This document shows, piece by piece, positions 1-11,062 of a DNA stretch of 64,000 nucleotides (the first letter of the stretch is position 1; every line of letters begins with the position of its first letter). Under the pieces are notes generated by a model, which made no database searches, was not told the origin of the DNA, and saw only the letters and a list, made by a program, of their open reading frames with translations. Location: contig VZRN01001317.1 of assembly GCA_013397935.1 (NCBI GenBank), forward strand, positions 463,851 through 527,850. The letters run 5' to 3'. The stretch comes from Dasyornis broadbenti (taxonomy: Eukaryota; Chordata; Aves; Passeriformes; Dasyornithidae). Made by a program: the position numbers and the translations under genes.

Positions 1-254
1 GTTTTTTTTTGTTTTGTTTTGTTTTGTTTTTTTTTGTGGGGTGGGGAGTGATGTTATTTCTTGGGGGTTTTTTGTCTTGATTTGTTGTCTGCGGTTTTTC
101 TGTTCTGTTGGGATATTTCACTTCGTTTGCCCCTTTTCCCGCTATTTTCGTTGAGTTCGATTTCCCTTCTTCCCGACACCCGTTCGTAGTTTCGCAGCCC
201 CTTTTCGCCCTGTGAGCGGCAGCTCTCGCTCAGCCGCTGCCCCTGTGCCCGCAG
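1..254. other. TBX22 intron end with T-rich low-complexity tract
   Basis: Positions 1-36 are a T-rich (GTTTT)-like run, followed by a G-rich stretch and then a pyrimidine-rich tract leading to the acceptor at 254. No upstream TBX22 exon is visible. The simple tract at the very edge may mark an assembly break. Confidence 0.6.
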
Positions 255-356
255 GAGGATGTTCCCGTCGGTCCGGGTCAAGGTGAAGGGGCTGGAGCCG
301 CTGCAGCAATATTACATCGCCATCGACGTTGTGCCCGTGGACTCCAAAAGATACAG
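255..356 (+). CDS. TBX22: TBX22 exon, T-box part 1
   Basis: The acceptor is the CAG ending at 254 and the donor is GT at 357. The exon starts with the last base of a codon, then encodes RMFPSVRVKVKGLEP through VPVDSKRY, and ends two bases into the next codon. It forms the first visible T-box strands and contacts. The upstream intron runs off the left edge of the window. Confidence 0.93.
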
Positions 357-3300
357 GTACGGGGGGGACCCCCACACCCACGCGGGACCCCTCCTGAGCT
401 GCGCCCTGTCCGGTACCGTATGGGACACGGGGGTCGCACAGGGGTGCCAGGGAGGCCCGCACGCACCTATAGAATCTATAGGTGTGCGTGGGTGTGGGGG
501 GCAGGTGGGGACGGGCTCCCGCCGCCTGATGCGGCCCGGGCCGGGCCAGGTACGTCTATCACAGCTCGCAGTGGATGGTGGCGGGGAACACGGACCATTC
601 CTGCATCACCCCGCGCCTCTACATCCACCCTGACTCCCCCTGCTCGGGGGAGACCTGGATGAGGCAAATCATCAGCTTCGACCGCGTGAAGCTCACCAAC
701 AACGAGATGGACGACAAGGGGCACGTAGGTGTGGGGCAGAGCCGCCGCGGGGGCCGGGGAGGGGCAGAGCATCACCCCGGGGTGCGGAGCATCACCCTGG
801 GGCAGCGCCGGGAGGGTGGGAGCCCAGTCCCTCCTGCCCCGGGGCTCAGGGCTGGGTGCCTCCTGAGCCTCGCCTCGGGTTTTCTTCCTGCCCTTCTCCC
901 TCCGCGGGGCTCAGCCGCCTGTCCCCCCGCACAGATCATCCTGCAGTCCATGCACAAGTACAAGCCCCGCGTCCACGTTATCGCCCAGGATTCTCGCTTC
1001 GATCTAGCGCAGATCCAGTCGCTGCCGGCCGAGGGGGTGCAGACCTTCTCCTTCCAGGAGACAGAGTTCACCACCGTGACGGCCTACCAGAACCAGCAGG
1101 TACCGGGGGTACAGGGGGCCGGGGGATGGAGAGCCCCTGGGCCCGGGGGGATGGAGAGTCCCGATGGACGCGGCCGCAGGTCCCAGCCCGCCCCGCTCCC
1201 CAGTGGCCCTTTCCCTTCCACCCTGCAGATCACGAAGCTGAAAATCGACAGGAATCCCTTCGCCAAAGGTTTTCGGGACCCCGGCAGGAACAGGTAAGGG
1301 CCGGGTCCTCCCCGCCGCCCGCCCCCCGCGCCCGCCGGTCCCGCGGCTGCGTTCAATGCGCTTTCACCCCGCAGGGGGGTCCTGGACGGGCTCCTGGAGA
1401 CCTACCCGTGGCGACCCCCCCTCGCCCTGGACTTCAAGGCTTTCGGTTCAGACAGCCACGGTGAGTAAATCCCGATCGCTGCCTCTCCCGGCCGCACTCC
1501 CGGGGCTCTCCGCGGGCTCCTCGAGGGGCTCAAACCATCAAAGACGACGAGGTGCGACCAGAAAATGAATGCGTGCCTTTTGGGGGAGTTCATTCCGCGT
1601 GGGTTTGGACTAAACTCCTGTGAAAATGGATGCGAGAAGCCGGGAAGAGCAGGATAAGGGCGCGGGCTGCTCCGGCCCCTGGCTGAAACCAGAGTTAGAT
1701 GGGCAGAAAAAAAATTCTGAGTGTGCAGGAGGCTAATTTGGAGTCGGGTTGTTCCGGCTTTGATCCCGTTACACTAATTGTTTCCAACCGGGTTGGGAAT
1801 ATCAACTACAAACGTGGTGGTGGTGATCGCCCGTATTTTCTGCAGCGGCGGCTTCTGCGCCGACAAATGCGTTATGCAACAGAAAATAAAACTCTCTGCT
1901 ATTTAGGATGCAGCAGTCCCACAGAAATGCAGGGAAGGGGGGGAAATTTTCAGGGAAAATGCTCTCCTTCATCCTGACAAGCGCAACACGTTCTTTACAG
2001 CCAGTTCCCAGAACAACGGCTTCAGAAAGTAATATTTGAAAACAGATTATTCATAGCGCCGAAGGAAAAAAACGAACAGCTCGTTTGCACACTGGAACGC
2101 TCCAGGTTGGGTTTAAAGCCGCGAGTTTAACACTCGTTCATGTCAGGAACTCTTCAAAGTCTTGGGAAACGCCAAGTCACCCCTGTGTCTGCCTGAAAAT
2201 GCTGCAAAAATCACAGCAAAAATTCAGGTTCTGCAGGCGTAGAAATGAGGGCACAAACATAACAGGCTCGGGAGAAATTAAGAGGTTTATCGGTTGTAAA
2301 GAGAACTAAAATTGTTATCATTAATTCTTAGTCTTAGTGGTAGTTTTATTAGTATTATTAATAGGGTTTTTATTAATTTTATTGTTAGAAAATATATTAA
2401 GCAAAAAGCCCCTTTTGAACCGATTTGCAGAGAGAGAGGAGCTGATGGCTGAGCTGCATGAGGAAGGAAACAACAGCAATTGCAATGTTAAAGATACTAA
2501 AATATTATTGTACATACACTAACATATTACGGCTGCCTGGGATTTCCAATTTTTTTTTCTTCTTGTTTACTGTATTTGGTATTTTTCTTCAGGGTGAAAT
2601 TCCTGCGCTGATGTAAATATAACAAAATCTCCAATTCTACTTGCAATAAAATATATTTCTGAAGAAATGCTTTAAAACTGAAATCCCAAAGCTCTGAAAC
2701 CAGGAGATAAATTAAAAGAAATTATGATCAACATGCTGAAGAAAGAATTGGCCATAAAATTTTTATTTTCAAGCCTAACAGAAAGGGCAGAAAACATCTG
2801 CTCATTGATCCACTGCAAGCCCATTCCCAAACTTGTTCTGGAATTTGGGTGATATTATTGCTTAGGATACTGTGAAGCAGATACTGCCCCTGCTTTGCTC
2901 TGCTGTATCCAACCACGTAAGGGTTCACTCACTGCCTCACACACAAGTATCAGCTCAATCTCATCATTTTCCATGACCCAAAGTGCCTGAGCCCTGGAAG
3001 ATCTCAGGATACATCCATGGAGAGAGGACTGGGTCCTGCCCTGCTGATGCCAGGACTGAAGCAGCCACTGACATCAGCAGGGAAGGGTGAGACCTTCACA
3101 CCACAAAACTTTCCTGAATCATTGCGACCACGGGCTGACCTGTGAGAGGCTCTGCTGGCTGGGAGTTTGGAAATTAATTTCTACCACATCAAAATCTTTG
3201 TGGTTTTAGGGGTTTTTTTAAGGTTTGCTCTACCAGCAGATGTGGTTCTGTTTTGCAGTTGATTTCGGGTCGCTGGGTGCATGTGAAGTCAGATCAGATC

Positions 3301-4772
3301 CCAGCCTGGTGTTGTATAGCTTGGAACTGAATGTAAATAGTAGCACAAATGGATCCACATTGCCTTACATCCTTTCCCAGTGATTTTGGTAAGAAATTAA
3401 AAGTAGGGGGAAAGCCCCTCTGGAAGAATTTGGTAATGAATGTGCAGCGGACATTTGGGTCTCCGCAGGCAGGAGATGAAACCGGCATCTGTGTAGCACC
3501 AGAGCCGGCTGCTCCCGAGCACCATTCCCACCTTGAAGCAGCCATCCTCTCCCTGCTTCATTTTTACTCCTTGGGGTTGATTTTTCTCCTGAATTCTGAA
3601 AGTGTTCATTCATCCCTTCCAGAAAGGAGGACGTTCACATGACATGTGAGTTTGAATTTCTGGAGACACCGATAGCATTCAGGGGTATGTTTCAAATTGC
3701 TTGGGAAGCCAAGTGAAATGAGTCAATTCCTGTGAGCAGGAAGGTGCAAAAAACTTCTCCATCAGGCTGAATATGCTTTTTTGTTCTTATATCCAAGGGG
3801 GAAAAGCTGTCTGGAATTTGCATGAAAAATAGGGAACCTGAAATAGCAATGGTGTGGGTATAGCAGGGGAAGGTTTTCAGTCATGTAGCCAGGTACAGAT
3901 CCACACACAAGTGTGTGTGGAGCTGGATTTACCATGATCCCAGTCGAAGGAATGGGAGGACACATGTGGAATATTGTTCTTAGACAAATAACAAGTAACA
4001 ATAACAATTTATGGGTAGATCTTCCCATTTTCCAGGAGCTGGTCTTTGGAGTGGATTTGTGCTTGGACGGACACTGGCAGCAGGGAGACGTGAAGTGGGA
4101 GCAGGAGTCCTTCAAGGCTTCCTTGGCTGTGGACACCAGTTAGCCCAGCCTGGATGATTTCTATTTTCCTTTCCAGGTGGGAGCTCCAGCTCTTCTCCAG
4201 TGGCCTCCAGTGGTGGGACACCGTCTCCTCTGAACCCCCTGCTCTCTCCATCGTGCTCCCCTCCCACGCTTCACTTGCCTGCAAGCAACCTGGGCGTGTC
4301 GTGCCCCGAGAGCTTCCTGCACCCTCTCAACGTGCCCCTCTACTACAAGCTCTGCCCCACGAGCTTCTTGAGACAACAGGCACTCGTCTTTCCGAGCCAT
4401 GAAAAACTGGGAGCCACCAACTCACACCTTTTACCCCACTTCATGGTGGAAATGCCCAAACTGTCTTCCCTGAAAAACGCCAAAGCCGAAGACTTAAACA
4501 CTCAGTGCCTACAAGCCGCTGGTTCTGCTGGTCAAATGCTGTATGGATTACATGCATCTGGAAACATTTTCCCATCAAGTCCCATTGCTCGGGAAGCACT
4601 TAATTGTTCTTTACATCCTCCATATGGCTTGTATGGTTATAACTTCTCTGTGCCATCCAGACTGATGAATGCAACAGGCCATTTCAAAGTGAGTGACAGC
4701 ATTCCGGCTGCTTTGAGGGACGGCAGATGCAATCACTCCAACTGGCACCCCACAATTAACCACTGCCTTTAG
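255..4772 (+). CDS. TBX22: TBX22, T-box transcription factor 22 (5'-partial, six exons)
   Basis: Exons 255-356, 550-724, 935-1099, 1229-1293, 1375-1460 and 4177-4772 join in frame through GT-AG introns to give about 395 residues ending at a TAG (4770-4772). The first 190 or so are T-box: the start MFPSVRVKVKGLEP, then SSQWMVAGNTDHSC, SGETWMRQIISFD, KLTNNEMDDKGH, HKYKPRVHVI, TVTAYQNQQITKLKID and NPFAKGFRDPGRNR. The extension GVLDGLLETYPWRP and the C-terminal end WHPTINHCL match TBX22 rather than TBX15, TBX18 or TBX20. The protein is a nuclear DNA-binding factor of the Tbx1 subfamily, known as a repressor needed for palate and tongue-frenulum development (X-linked cleft palate in humans). The N-terminal region and start of the T-box lie left of the window. 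No frameshift or stop is seen. The first five exons are very GC-rich; the last exon becomes AT-rich at third positions. Identification is from remembered family sequence; no search was run. Confidence 0.96.
550..724 (+). CDS. TBX22: TBX22 exon, T-box part 2
   Basis: The acceptor CAG ends at 549; the first base completes an AGG arginine codon. The exon encodes 58 further codons from YVYHSSQWMVAG to NNEMDDKGH and ends in phase 0 at a GTAGGT donor (725). It carries the TBX22-typical NTDHSCITPR stretch, where paralogues TBX15 and TBX18 differ. Confidence 0.95.
935..1099 (+). CDS. TBX22: TBX22 exon, T-box part 3
   Basis: Exactly 55 codons, phase 0 at both ends, from IILQSMHKYKPRVHV to TVTAYQNQQ, between an ACAG acceptor (931-934) and a GTACCG donor (1100). 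It includes the VTAYQN motif that is near-invariant across T-box proteins. Confidence 0.95.
1229..1293 (+). CDS. TBX22: TBX22 exon, T-box C-terminal helix
   Basis: 65 bases encoding ITKLKIDRNPFAKGF and RDPGRN plus two bases of the next arginine. The acceptor CTGCAG ends at 1228 and a consensus GTAAGG donor starts at 1294. The NPFAKGFRD helix is the T-box segment that enters the DNA minor groove in solved family structures. Confidence 0.95.
1375..1460 (+). CDS. TBX22: TBX22 exon, post-T-box linker
   Basis: 86 bases. The first G completes the split arginine codon; then GVLDGLLETYPWRPP and LALDFKAFGSDSH follow, ending one base into a glycine codon at a GTGAGT donor (1461). This linker is diagnostic for TBX22 among T-box genes. 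Confidence 0.94.
1461..4176 (+). other. TBX22 last intron
   Basis: A 2.7 kb intron between a GTGAGT donor and a pyrimidine-rich TTTCCAG acceptor. It is AT-rich after about 1,700. Open frames in it (for example 1699-1977 and 3349-3642) resemble no protein I know and are not flanked by coherent splice phases. I see no repeat element in it. Confidence 0.8.
4177..4772 (+). CDS. TBX22: TBX22 last coding exon, C-terminal region
   Basis: The acceptor TTTCCAG ends at 4176. The first two bases complete the glycine codon, followed by 197 codons: a serine/proline-rich start (SSSSPVASSGGTPSPLNPLL), YYKLCP, an MLYGLHASGNIFPSSP block and the terminal WHPTINHCL, stop TAG. These blocks match the C-terminal half of vertebrate TBX22, which has no known fold and is thought to carry repression activity. 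Third-position base use shifts from GC-rich at the start to AT-rich in the second half. Confidence 0.95.
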
Positions 4773-5895
4773 TGGGATCAGAGAATGTTTCTTAGCATTG
4801 CTATGTAAAGCATGTCCTTCCTTCCTTCATACCCAGGGGCATGTTAGTTATTGACTCTGAAATACTGCACGGTACAGGAGTGGCATGGGTAGGCATTTAA
4901 TCCTTTTTTTTTGTGGGCAGAAGTGTTGTGTTGTTGGGAGGGTGCAGGATCTGGGAGGGCAGAGGGTCTGAGATGAGGTGATACTTTTTGGTCATATTTA
5001 TATCACAGTTGTAGGTTAAGAGCAAACTGTCAGTCACCTTTATACTATTTGCACTCTCAAGTGGGGGCATAGACATCTGTATTTCTACAAATCTGTTTTC
5101 TCTCTCTCTTGCCTTTAGTTAGCGCAGAGCCCTGGGGAGCTGCTCCTCACCCACACCAGTTTTATCCCTAATTTCAAAGGGAATATCCAAGACCTGGAGC
5201 TGGCGAAGGAGCCACATCTGGCCAAGCCCTCGAGCTTGTTCTCAAGTTCCCTTGGCTCTAACGGGTCCTAATAATTACATGAAAGTCCTTTGTTCTAAAG
5301 GACTCAGATGCCTCCGTTATCAGGGTGGGGACATAAATCCAAGTATCTTAAATCCAAGTATTTGCTACCAGGGTAAAGAAAGGCAGGATGAAAGATGGAT
5401 GGGGATGAGAAGCTGGAGGGGTGCCCCAGAGCCCTTTGTCCATGACCCACCCTCCAGAGGCAGCAGCATCAACAGAGTGGTGGGAAGAACAGGGATGGGG
5501 TCGCATACACCCCCCGTGGTGAAATGGATCCATGCTGGGGACCTGGAGGATCCGTCTTGGAGAATTGTGTGGGATGAAACACCTCCAGGAGCCCTGCAAG
5601 ACAATCCTCTGACCCAGAGCTCTCAGCCCCAAGGGACACAGAAGATCTACCTGGGATCCAGCCTGCACCTGAGGGAAGGGGTAGGGACGCTCCTGGCTCA
5701 GTCCCATGGAGAACACGGATCCTTTATGGAGAATTACAACTCTACAGTCCCTGGAACACGAGATTTTCAGTTCCTTCCAAAAGCCCTGTCTGTTTTCTTG
5801 TAACCTGTGGATGTTCTTGTTATTCCTGTAAATAATCTCCAGCTCCCAAGGGCCCCATGTAACTCACAATAAATCAGGACACAGGTTTTATTCTT
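4773..5895 (+). other. TBX22: TBX22 3' UTR (inferred extent)
   Basis: The segment follows the TAG stop and ends shortly after the first good polyadenylation signal. It contains a 183-codon open frame (5252-5803) that I do not recognise and take as chance. The direct duplication of AAATCCAAGTAT near 5336-5362 is minor. The 3' end is inferred from the signal only. Confidence 0.55.
5868..5873 (+). terminator. AATAAA polyadenylation signal, probable TBX22 3' end
   Basis: A canonical AATAAA lies about 1.1 kb after the TBX22 stop and is followed at 5886-5900 by a T-rich stretch, as expected for a downstream element. Later AATAAA copies exist (for example near 7235), so a longer 3' UTR is possible. 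Confidence 0.5.
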
Positions 5896-6372
5896 TATTT
5901 GATCGATGTTCAGTCTCTACCTGAAGTCAAATTTATCGTTTGATAGACGGCAGAGGTTGGAAAGTAAGTCTTGGCTGGGACCAGCCCCATTTTGGGATTA
6001 ATCCTGTATTTTCAAACACAACATGGAATATAGAGGGATTAGGCACAGGTTTAAGAACCAAAACTGGTATCAGAGTTTTGATTTTATTTTCTTCCTTAAC
6101 AGACAACACACTCAGAACAGAACAAGCAATATCAAAAGCTGCTAATTAACAAAATTCACACTTTTGTTTTCATGAGACATTGATAAAATTCAGACAACAT
6201 TGGTTTCCCTAATTTTCCTGCTTTGGGTGTTCACAGAGCCCCCAGTGATGCCAGTATGAAATGGGGGGTTGTGTTAAATGGTCTGTTCAGCTGTAAAAAT
6301 GAACAAATCTGCTTTCTCGGGCTATTTCTTAGCAGTTTATCTCACTATTTTTATTAAAAAAATAATAAAATT

Positions 6373-6400
6373 AAAAAAAAAAAAAAGCTTTTTTTTTTTT
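6373..6400. repeat. Poly-A / poly-T palindrome
   Basis: Fourteen A, then GC, then twelve T form a near-perfect self-complementary tract centred on AAGCTT. It is the only such palindromic homopolymer pair I see in the window. Confidence 0.85.
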
Positions 6401-7959
6401 CCTTTGGGAGTTTCTATTTCCAACATTGGTGGTAACTGAATCCCCGTGGCAAGTCCACTGCTGGCCCTGGACAGGCTCTGTCCAGCTGAGTGACCACAAC
6501 CCAGCCCCCCACATGTGGTTGTACTTCTGGGGAGCTGGAAGGCTCTTCCTGATCAGTCATGGATTTGTGCAATGGGGAACTTCCAATTTTTCAAATATTT
6601 GCAGTTGCATAAGATATTCCAGAGTTGCTGGCCATGAGCTGTGATCCAGTAAATCCGTGCCTGGTTAAAAATGTGACTGATAATGATTGGGATAGATATT
6701 TTTGGTGCAGTGATTTGCTCCACCAGGAATGATGCTCGGCTGATTCCAGTGGAATCGGGCTGGATTTCAAAGCACCTCCTTGGGTGCCGTATGATCCTGG
6801 GTTTCTCCATCCTCCCTCATCACAACCGCATGGGAAACACACCCAGGGCCTGGTCCCTGCAAGCTCTGAGGGTGTCCCAGCAGGGCTGCACTTTGGGTGG
6901 GTGCTCATCAGGCAGATCCAGAAATATCAATTTGTTTGTATGAGAGGTTGGCACGGCATGAGAGGAGCTGCTTGATCCAGGTTATCTGAGGATTATTTCC
7001 ATTTCCTTTGCCTTCATCTCCTGGTTTTATCCTTTCAAAAATCACTGTAAGAAATAAAAAGGATGTGGGTGGTGTTTTCAGGCAGTCACAGCTCTCTGTC
7101 CTGTGCCACCGTGGCCACCTCAGACCTGAACAAGCTCCCTGGCTGTTCTGGCACAGGAATATTTTCTATATCCACAACAGTGACTCAGCTGATTCACTCA
7201 CAGTATAGAATATATGGATTTGCCTATATATTAAAATAAATGTGCCCCAAAAAGCAGATAACCTGTACTCTACACTCTCAGGGTGCTTTGTAAAACAGCC
7301 ACTGGTGGAAGGTGAGTGGCAGAACTTGAGAGAATAAATCAGATTAATAAATATGATTTATTAAATGTATAACTGGGCAAGTTGAGGTCGATATTTCAAG
7401 CAGGCCCATGTGTCCGTCAATACAATTACATCACGTGCTGCTTTGTATTTCCTGCCACAAACATTATTGGAAAACTTGTGGCTGTGTCAAAGTTCACAGT
7501 TCTTTGGGCTTAGTGGGCAAATACAAACATCACCTAAGGATTACAGTGCTATTTTTAAATGGGAACAGGGAGAAAAATATCAAAGCGCTTTTCTTTGTTA
7601 AAGGATGAAACTTGCTGAACAATCTCAGCTATTAGTCATTTGACCTTTCCCAAGAGGAGTTTGAAGTTATTTGGGAATATCTGAGCCTGTTTATAGCACT
7701 CAGCAAGTAAAACTGGCTGTTCCAGAGGTGCCGTGTCTGTATCTGATGCCGGGACGTGGGGTAGGCTTGGTGCTCAGACACGAGGGTGGATTTAAAATCC
7801 AAGGAGACAAAATACCCAGCAATAATATTTTTAATCAAAGTGCAGTTGACTCTCTGGTTTCACCCAAATTTAATCCATCTATTGGAGAAGCCAAAGGCGT
7901 GGAGGGAGCATCAGATGTCGCTTCTTGTGATGGAAGTGCCTCGGTTTACATTTGATCTG

Positions 7960-8060
7960 CTGAGGTTGGGGCTGTAATTAGATGATAATTTGTATCACAA
8001 TTATGCAAAGCAAACGAGGATTGGATAGCAAGATAGAGCAGAACAAATAAGCACCCAGAT
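7960..8060. promoter_or_regulatory. Candidate conserved non-coding element
   Basis: A repeat-free AT-rich run with CTGTAATTAGATGATAATTT and an octamer-like TTATGCAAAG (8001-8010), 3.2 kb downstream of the TBX22 stop. Conservation cannot be seen from one sequence; this is a motif-based guess. Confidence 0.2.
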
Positions 8061-10844
8061 CATTTGAAATGCATCCAGTATGGAAACCATGTCCATGTGT
8101 GGCTGGGGCCGGGGACATGTTGTTCCAATAAAGCTGCAGAAAGGGAAAAGGCCGTGATCGGTTCCTCCAAAAGTTTCAAATGCTCATGTTTACAAATTTG
8201 TATTGCACATTAATATGTAAACACAGCCTATTGGAAACAGATGAGGCCACAATATTTACGTGTCCTTTCCTCCTCATTTTGGGTGTCTGGTTGTCCCCCA
8301 GAACACACAACATCTGTGGTGACTCATAGAACACAGCTCAGGAAGCTAAAGGAGAGCTTCAGATAATCATAAAATCACTGGTGCCGTGGTGGCTCTCCCG
8401 TCCCGGATGGATTTGAGGTTCCGGGTGCAGGGGGATGCATTCCCAACTCCTCCGGGGTTGTGCTACGAGCACGCGGTGGCTGGAGCTGCACTTTGCAGCC
8501 ACAAGAAGCCTAAATCCCTTGGCATTTGCTGGATGAATTTTATAATTTTCTTTACTGCTGCATCACTTGGAGTCATGACAGGAATCATGGCATTGCCCAG
8601 AACACGCAGGATGTCCATCAGTGCCCTCTGCATGCTGCACCAATGCTGCACCCACTGAGAAAAACAGCTTTTAAAATATCAAGACTTACTTTTCATACAG
8701 TAATATCCAAATGGAAAAGGAAAAGCACCTTCCTTGCAATGTGAATAAAAGCTTTGACTTGTTAATCACCACTTTTTTCCCTGGTTTATTTGCATTTTGG
8801 GATGTAAACTCCAGGCATCCCTTTCCATGGGATCCCAGACTGTTGGCCCTGGGGTGTCAGCACTGGTGGATGTAGCAGTTGAGGCTGTTGGGAATCACAG
8901 GGCCTGAGAGGACTTTTGCAGATGTTGGGAATTTCCCTGCAAGCTGTTTGTGCTTAATAGAGCTCTGCTCTCCCTGAGCTCATGGACTTTCTGAATTTTG
9001 CAGTTATTTATAAAGCCACTTCTCTGCTGTGTCCCTTTGGTGATATTTCAAGAAGGACCTACCATCTACTTCCATACATCAAACAATTTCCTCCCAGATT
9101 GTTGCTCTTAAAGCACCAAGTTTTCAGTTTATTGTAGCAATTAAGTACAAGAATGAGTCCAGGTTTTGAGAAGGACCCCTTGAGCTTATAAATCAAACAA
9201 CACAAACCAGCAAGTAAAAGTCAAGACCTTTCTGGAGAGGGAAACACCAGCAATAGGGAGAAACCCTTGAAAAAATAATATTTGCTGCCTAAGGAGGCAG
9301 ATCCTGAACAAAACCAGAGATGAGGGCAGGGACTGAGGATGGCTTCTCCCTCTCTGAAGTCTGAAGATATATTAGATACCCTTTTTTTCAGATATTTTCA
9401 GCTATTTTCTCTTATTTCAAAAGCCTCGCTTTTTCAAGTTTTCAGAGAATGGCTTTTTGGAGAAATTCCCTTTTTCCTTCTTGGCACTGGCTCCAGGTCT
9501 CACCTCGGAGCTGGGTTCCAGCTCCAACAATTTCCTCGGGGCCCTGCCCAGCAGCTGGGAGCACTTAGCAGCTCATCCGCCCGCTGTGCTCACCTGCCTG
9601 AGGAGCCCTGACAGGTCCATCTGCTTCCAGTCAGGCCTCAAATAAAATTTTCGGCTCTGAGGGGACGAAAAGAGTCATGGACTTGTGTGGTGACTTGGAG
9701 TTACTCCTGAAATTACTCAGGTGATGCTCCAGGGATGGATTCTGCCTTCAGCTTCTGGTTCATCTGGGTGAGTTCCTACATCCCTTCCCTGTGGATCTGC
9801 TGCATCCCTTCCCACGGACCTGCAGCCTGAAACCAGCAGAAATATCCTTTTTTAGTCAGGCTTGGGTGGATATTAAACACAACTGCAATCCCGCCCTGGC
9901 GGTGCCCATGTCACCTCAAACACTCTGTACTCTGTGGTTTTAACGATCATCTTCCATCATACATTGCTCTAACCACCCTGCAGGGTTAAGGCAGTTTGGT
10001 AAATTTTGGGGCTGGGTTTGTGTTTCCTGAGTGTCTTCATTTCTTGCAGCAAATCACTATGTCTGAAAGTGTTAATAAGCTTAAAGTGGAGAACTAACAG
10101 TCTTCCAAAAATTTGATTAGCAACAATTTTTCTTTCATGGAGGAAAATCCATGTTGAATATCCAGCTGCCTTGCTCAGGACACACAGGTACCCATGTCTC
10201 CCTTCACCAGCAACACTTTTTTTCAGCCTTTTGCTGAATTCTTCTTTTATGTTTGTTAAAACTCATACTGTAAAATTAATCAAAGTCGATAAGCTATTTC
10301 CTGTATCGTATTTCTTCTAACGTTATCAATATTGCTAATAAAAATAGAGATTGGAACAGTATGTTGTAATGTCCAGGATATAAGCCAGATCCTCCTGCAG
10401 CTCAAATAAATATGAATTTGGCCTTTGGCTTTCATAAAAGCAGGATAATGTCTCTATCTGGCTCTTCTAATGGATAACATCAGCCCCCTTTTCTTCGCTT
10501 CTCAAAATTCCCAGAATTGGAGAATTTAGGCTGGTAGAAGAAACACAACTCTGTGTTCTGGAGATTTTCGAGATTAAATCAAAGTAAAGCAAAGCCCCAA
10601 ACTTCATTCCCAGCTGAAACAAAATCTGCCATTTCCAAAGCCATTGTGATTTGAAAGTGCTGACACTTCCCATGTTGGCCCTTGGAATTGCAAATGAGGA
10701 GCTCTTGGGGAACAGGATGGGAAGGACAGAACAGGAAAGAGCTCTCATGGATCTGGTCATGTCCAGGTGCTTCATCCCTGATGCTGTTCCTCTTTCCCAA
10801 GCTGATGTTCCTCTCTTTCTGAGGTGGTTTTTAGTCAAATTATT

Positions 10845-11062
10845 GGTCAAAGAATTTAGAAGGAATTCTTCCCTGTGAGGGTGGTGAGGCCCTGGCACAG
10901 GATGCCCAGAGAAGCTGTGGCTGCCCCATCCCTGGAAGTGGACAAGGCTTGGAGCAACTTGAGATAATGAAAGGATAATGAAAGGTCCCTGCCCATGGCA
11001 GGGGGTGACACTGGGTGGCCTTTAAGGTCCCTCCAACTTAAACCATTCCACGATTCCATGAA
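10845..11062 (+). mobile_element. CR1 LINE 3'-end fragment
   Basis: Contains the CR1 3' UTR signature in sense orientation: a GAGGGTGGTGAGGCCCTGGC-type start, GCCCAGAGAAGCTGTGGCTG, then CTTTAAGGTCCCTCCAACTT and an ending ATTCCACGATTCCATGA close to the (ATTCTATGA) tail. A short ATAATGAAAGG duplication sits near 10965-10985. It is a 5'-truncated, old copy with no ORF2 sequence. Confidence 0.85.

Larger units (their letters stand above)
130..1540. promoter_or_regulatory. CpG island over internal TBX22 exons
   Basis: CpG dinucleotides are dense and GC content is high from about 130 to 1540, across five exons and their short introns, then drop sharply in the last intron. It is inside the gene, so it is not necessarily a promoter. 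GC-rich clustered exons are common in birds. Confidence 0.6.
5896..10844. other. Gene-free DNA downstream of TBX22
   Basis: Mostly AT-rich DNA with no recognisable exon. It holds an A14-GC-T12 palindrome (6373-6400), an AT-rich block with homeodomain and octamer-like sites (7960-8060) and two short GC-richer patches (8386-8500, 9480-9640). Open frames of 60-145 codons look random. Confidence 0.7.

Noticed and set aside
5678..5695. 18-base match GGGGTAGGGACGCTCCTG shared with 11510-11527
   Set aside because: Flanks do not align, so there is no evidence for a repeat family or duplication.
5252..5803. 183-codon open frame in the TBX22 3' UTR
   Set aside because: No recognisable motif, overlaps an open frame on the other strand, and lies between the stop and the polyadenylation signal.
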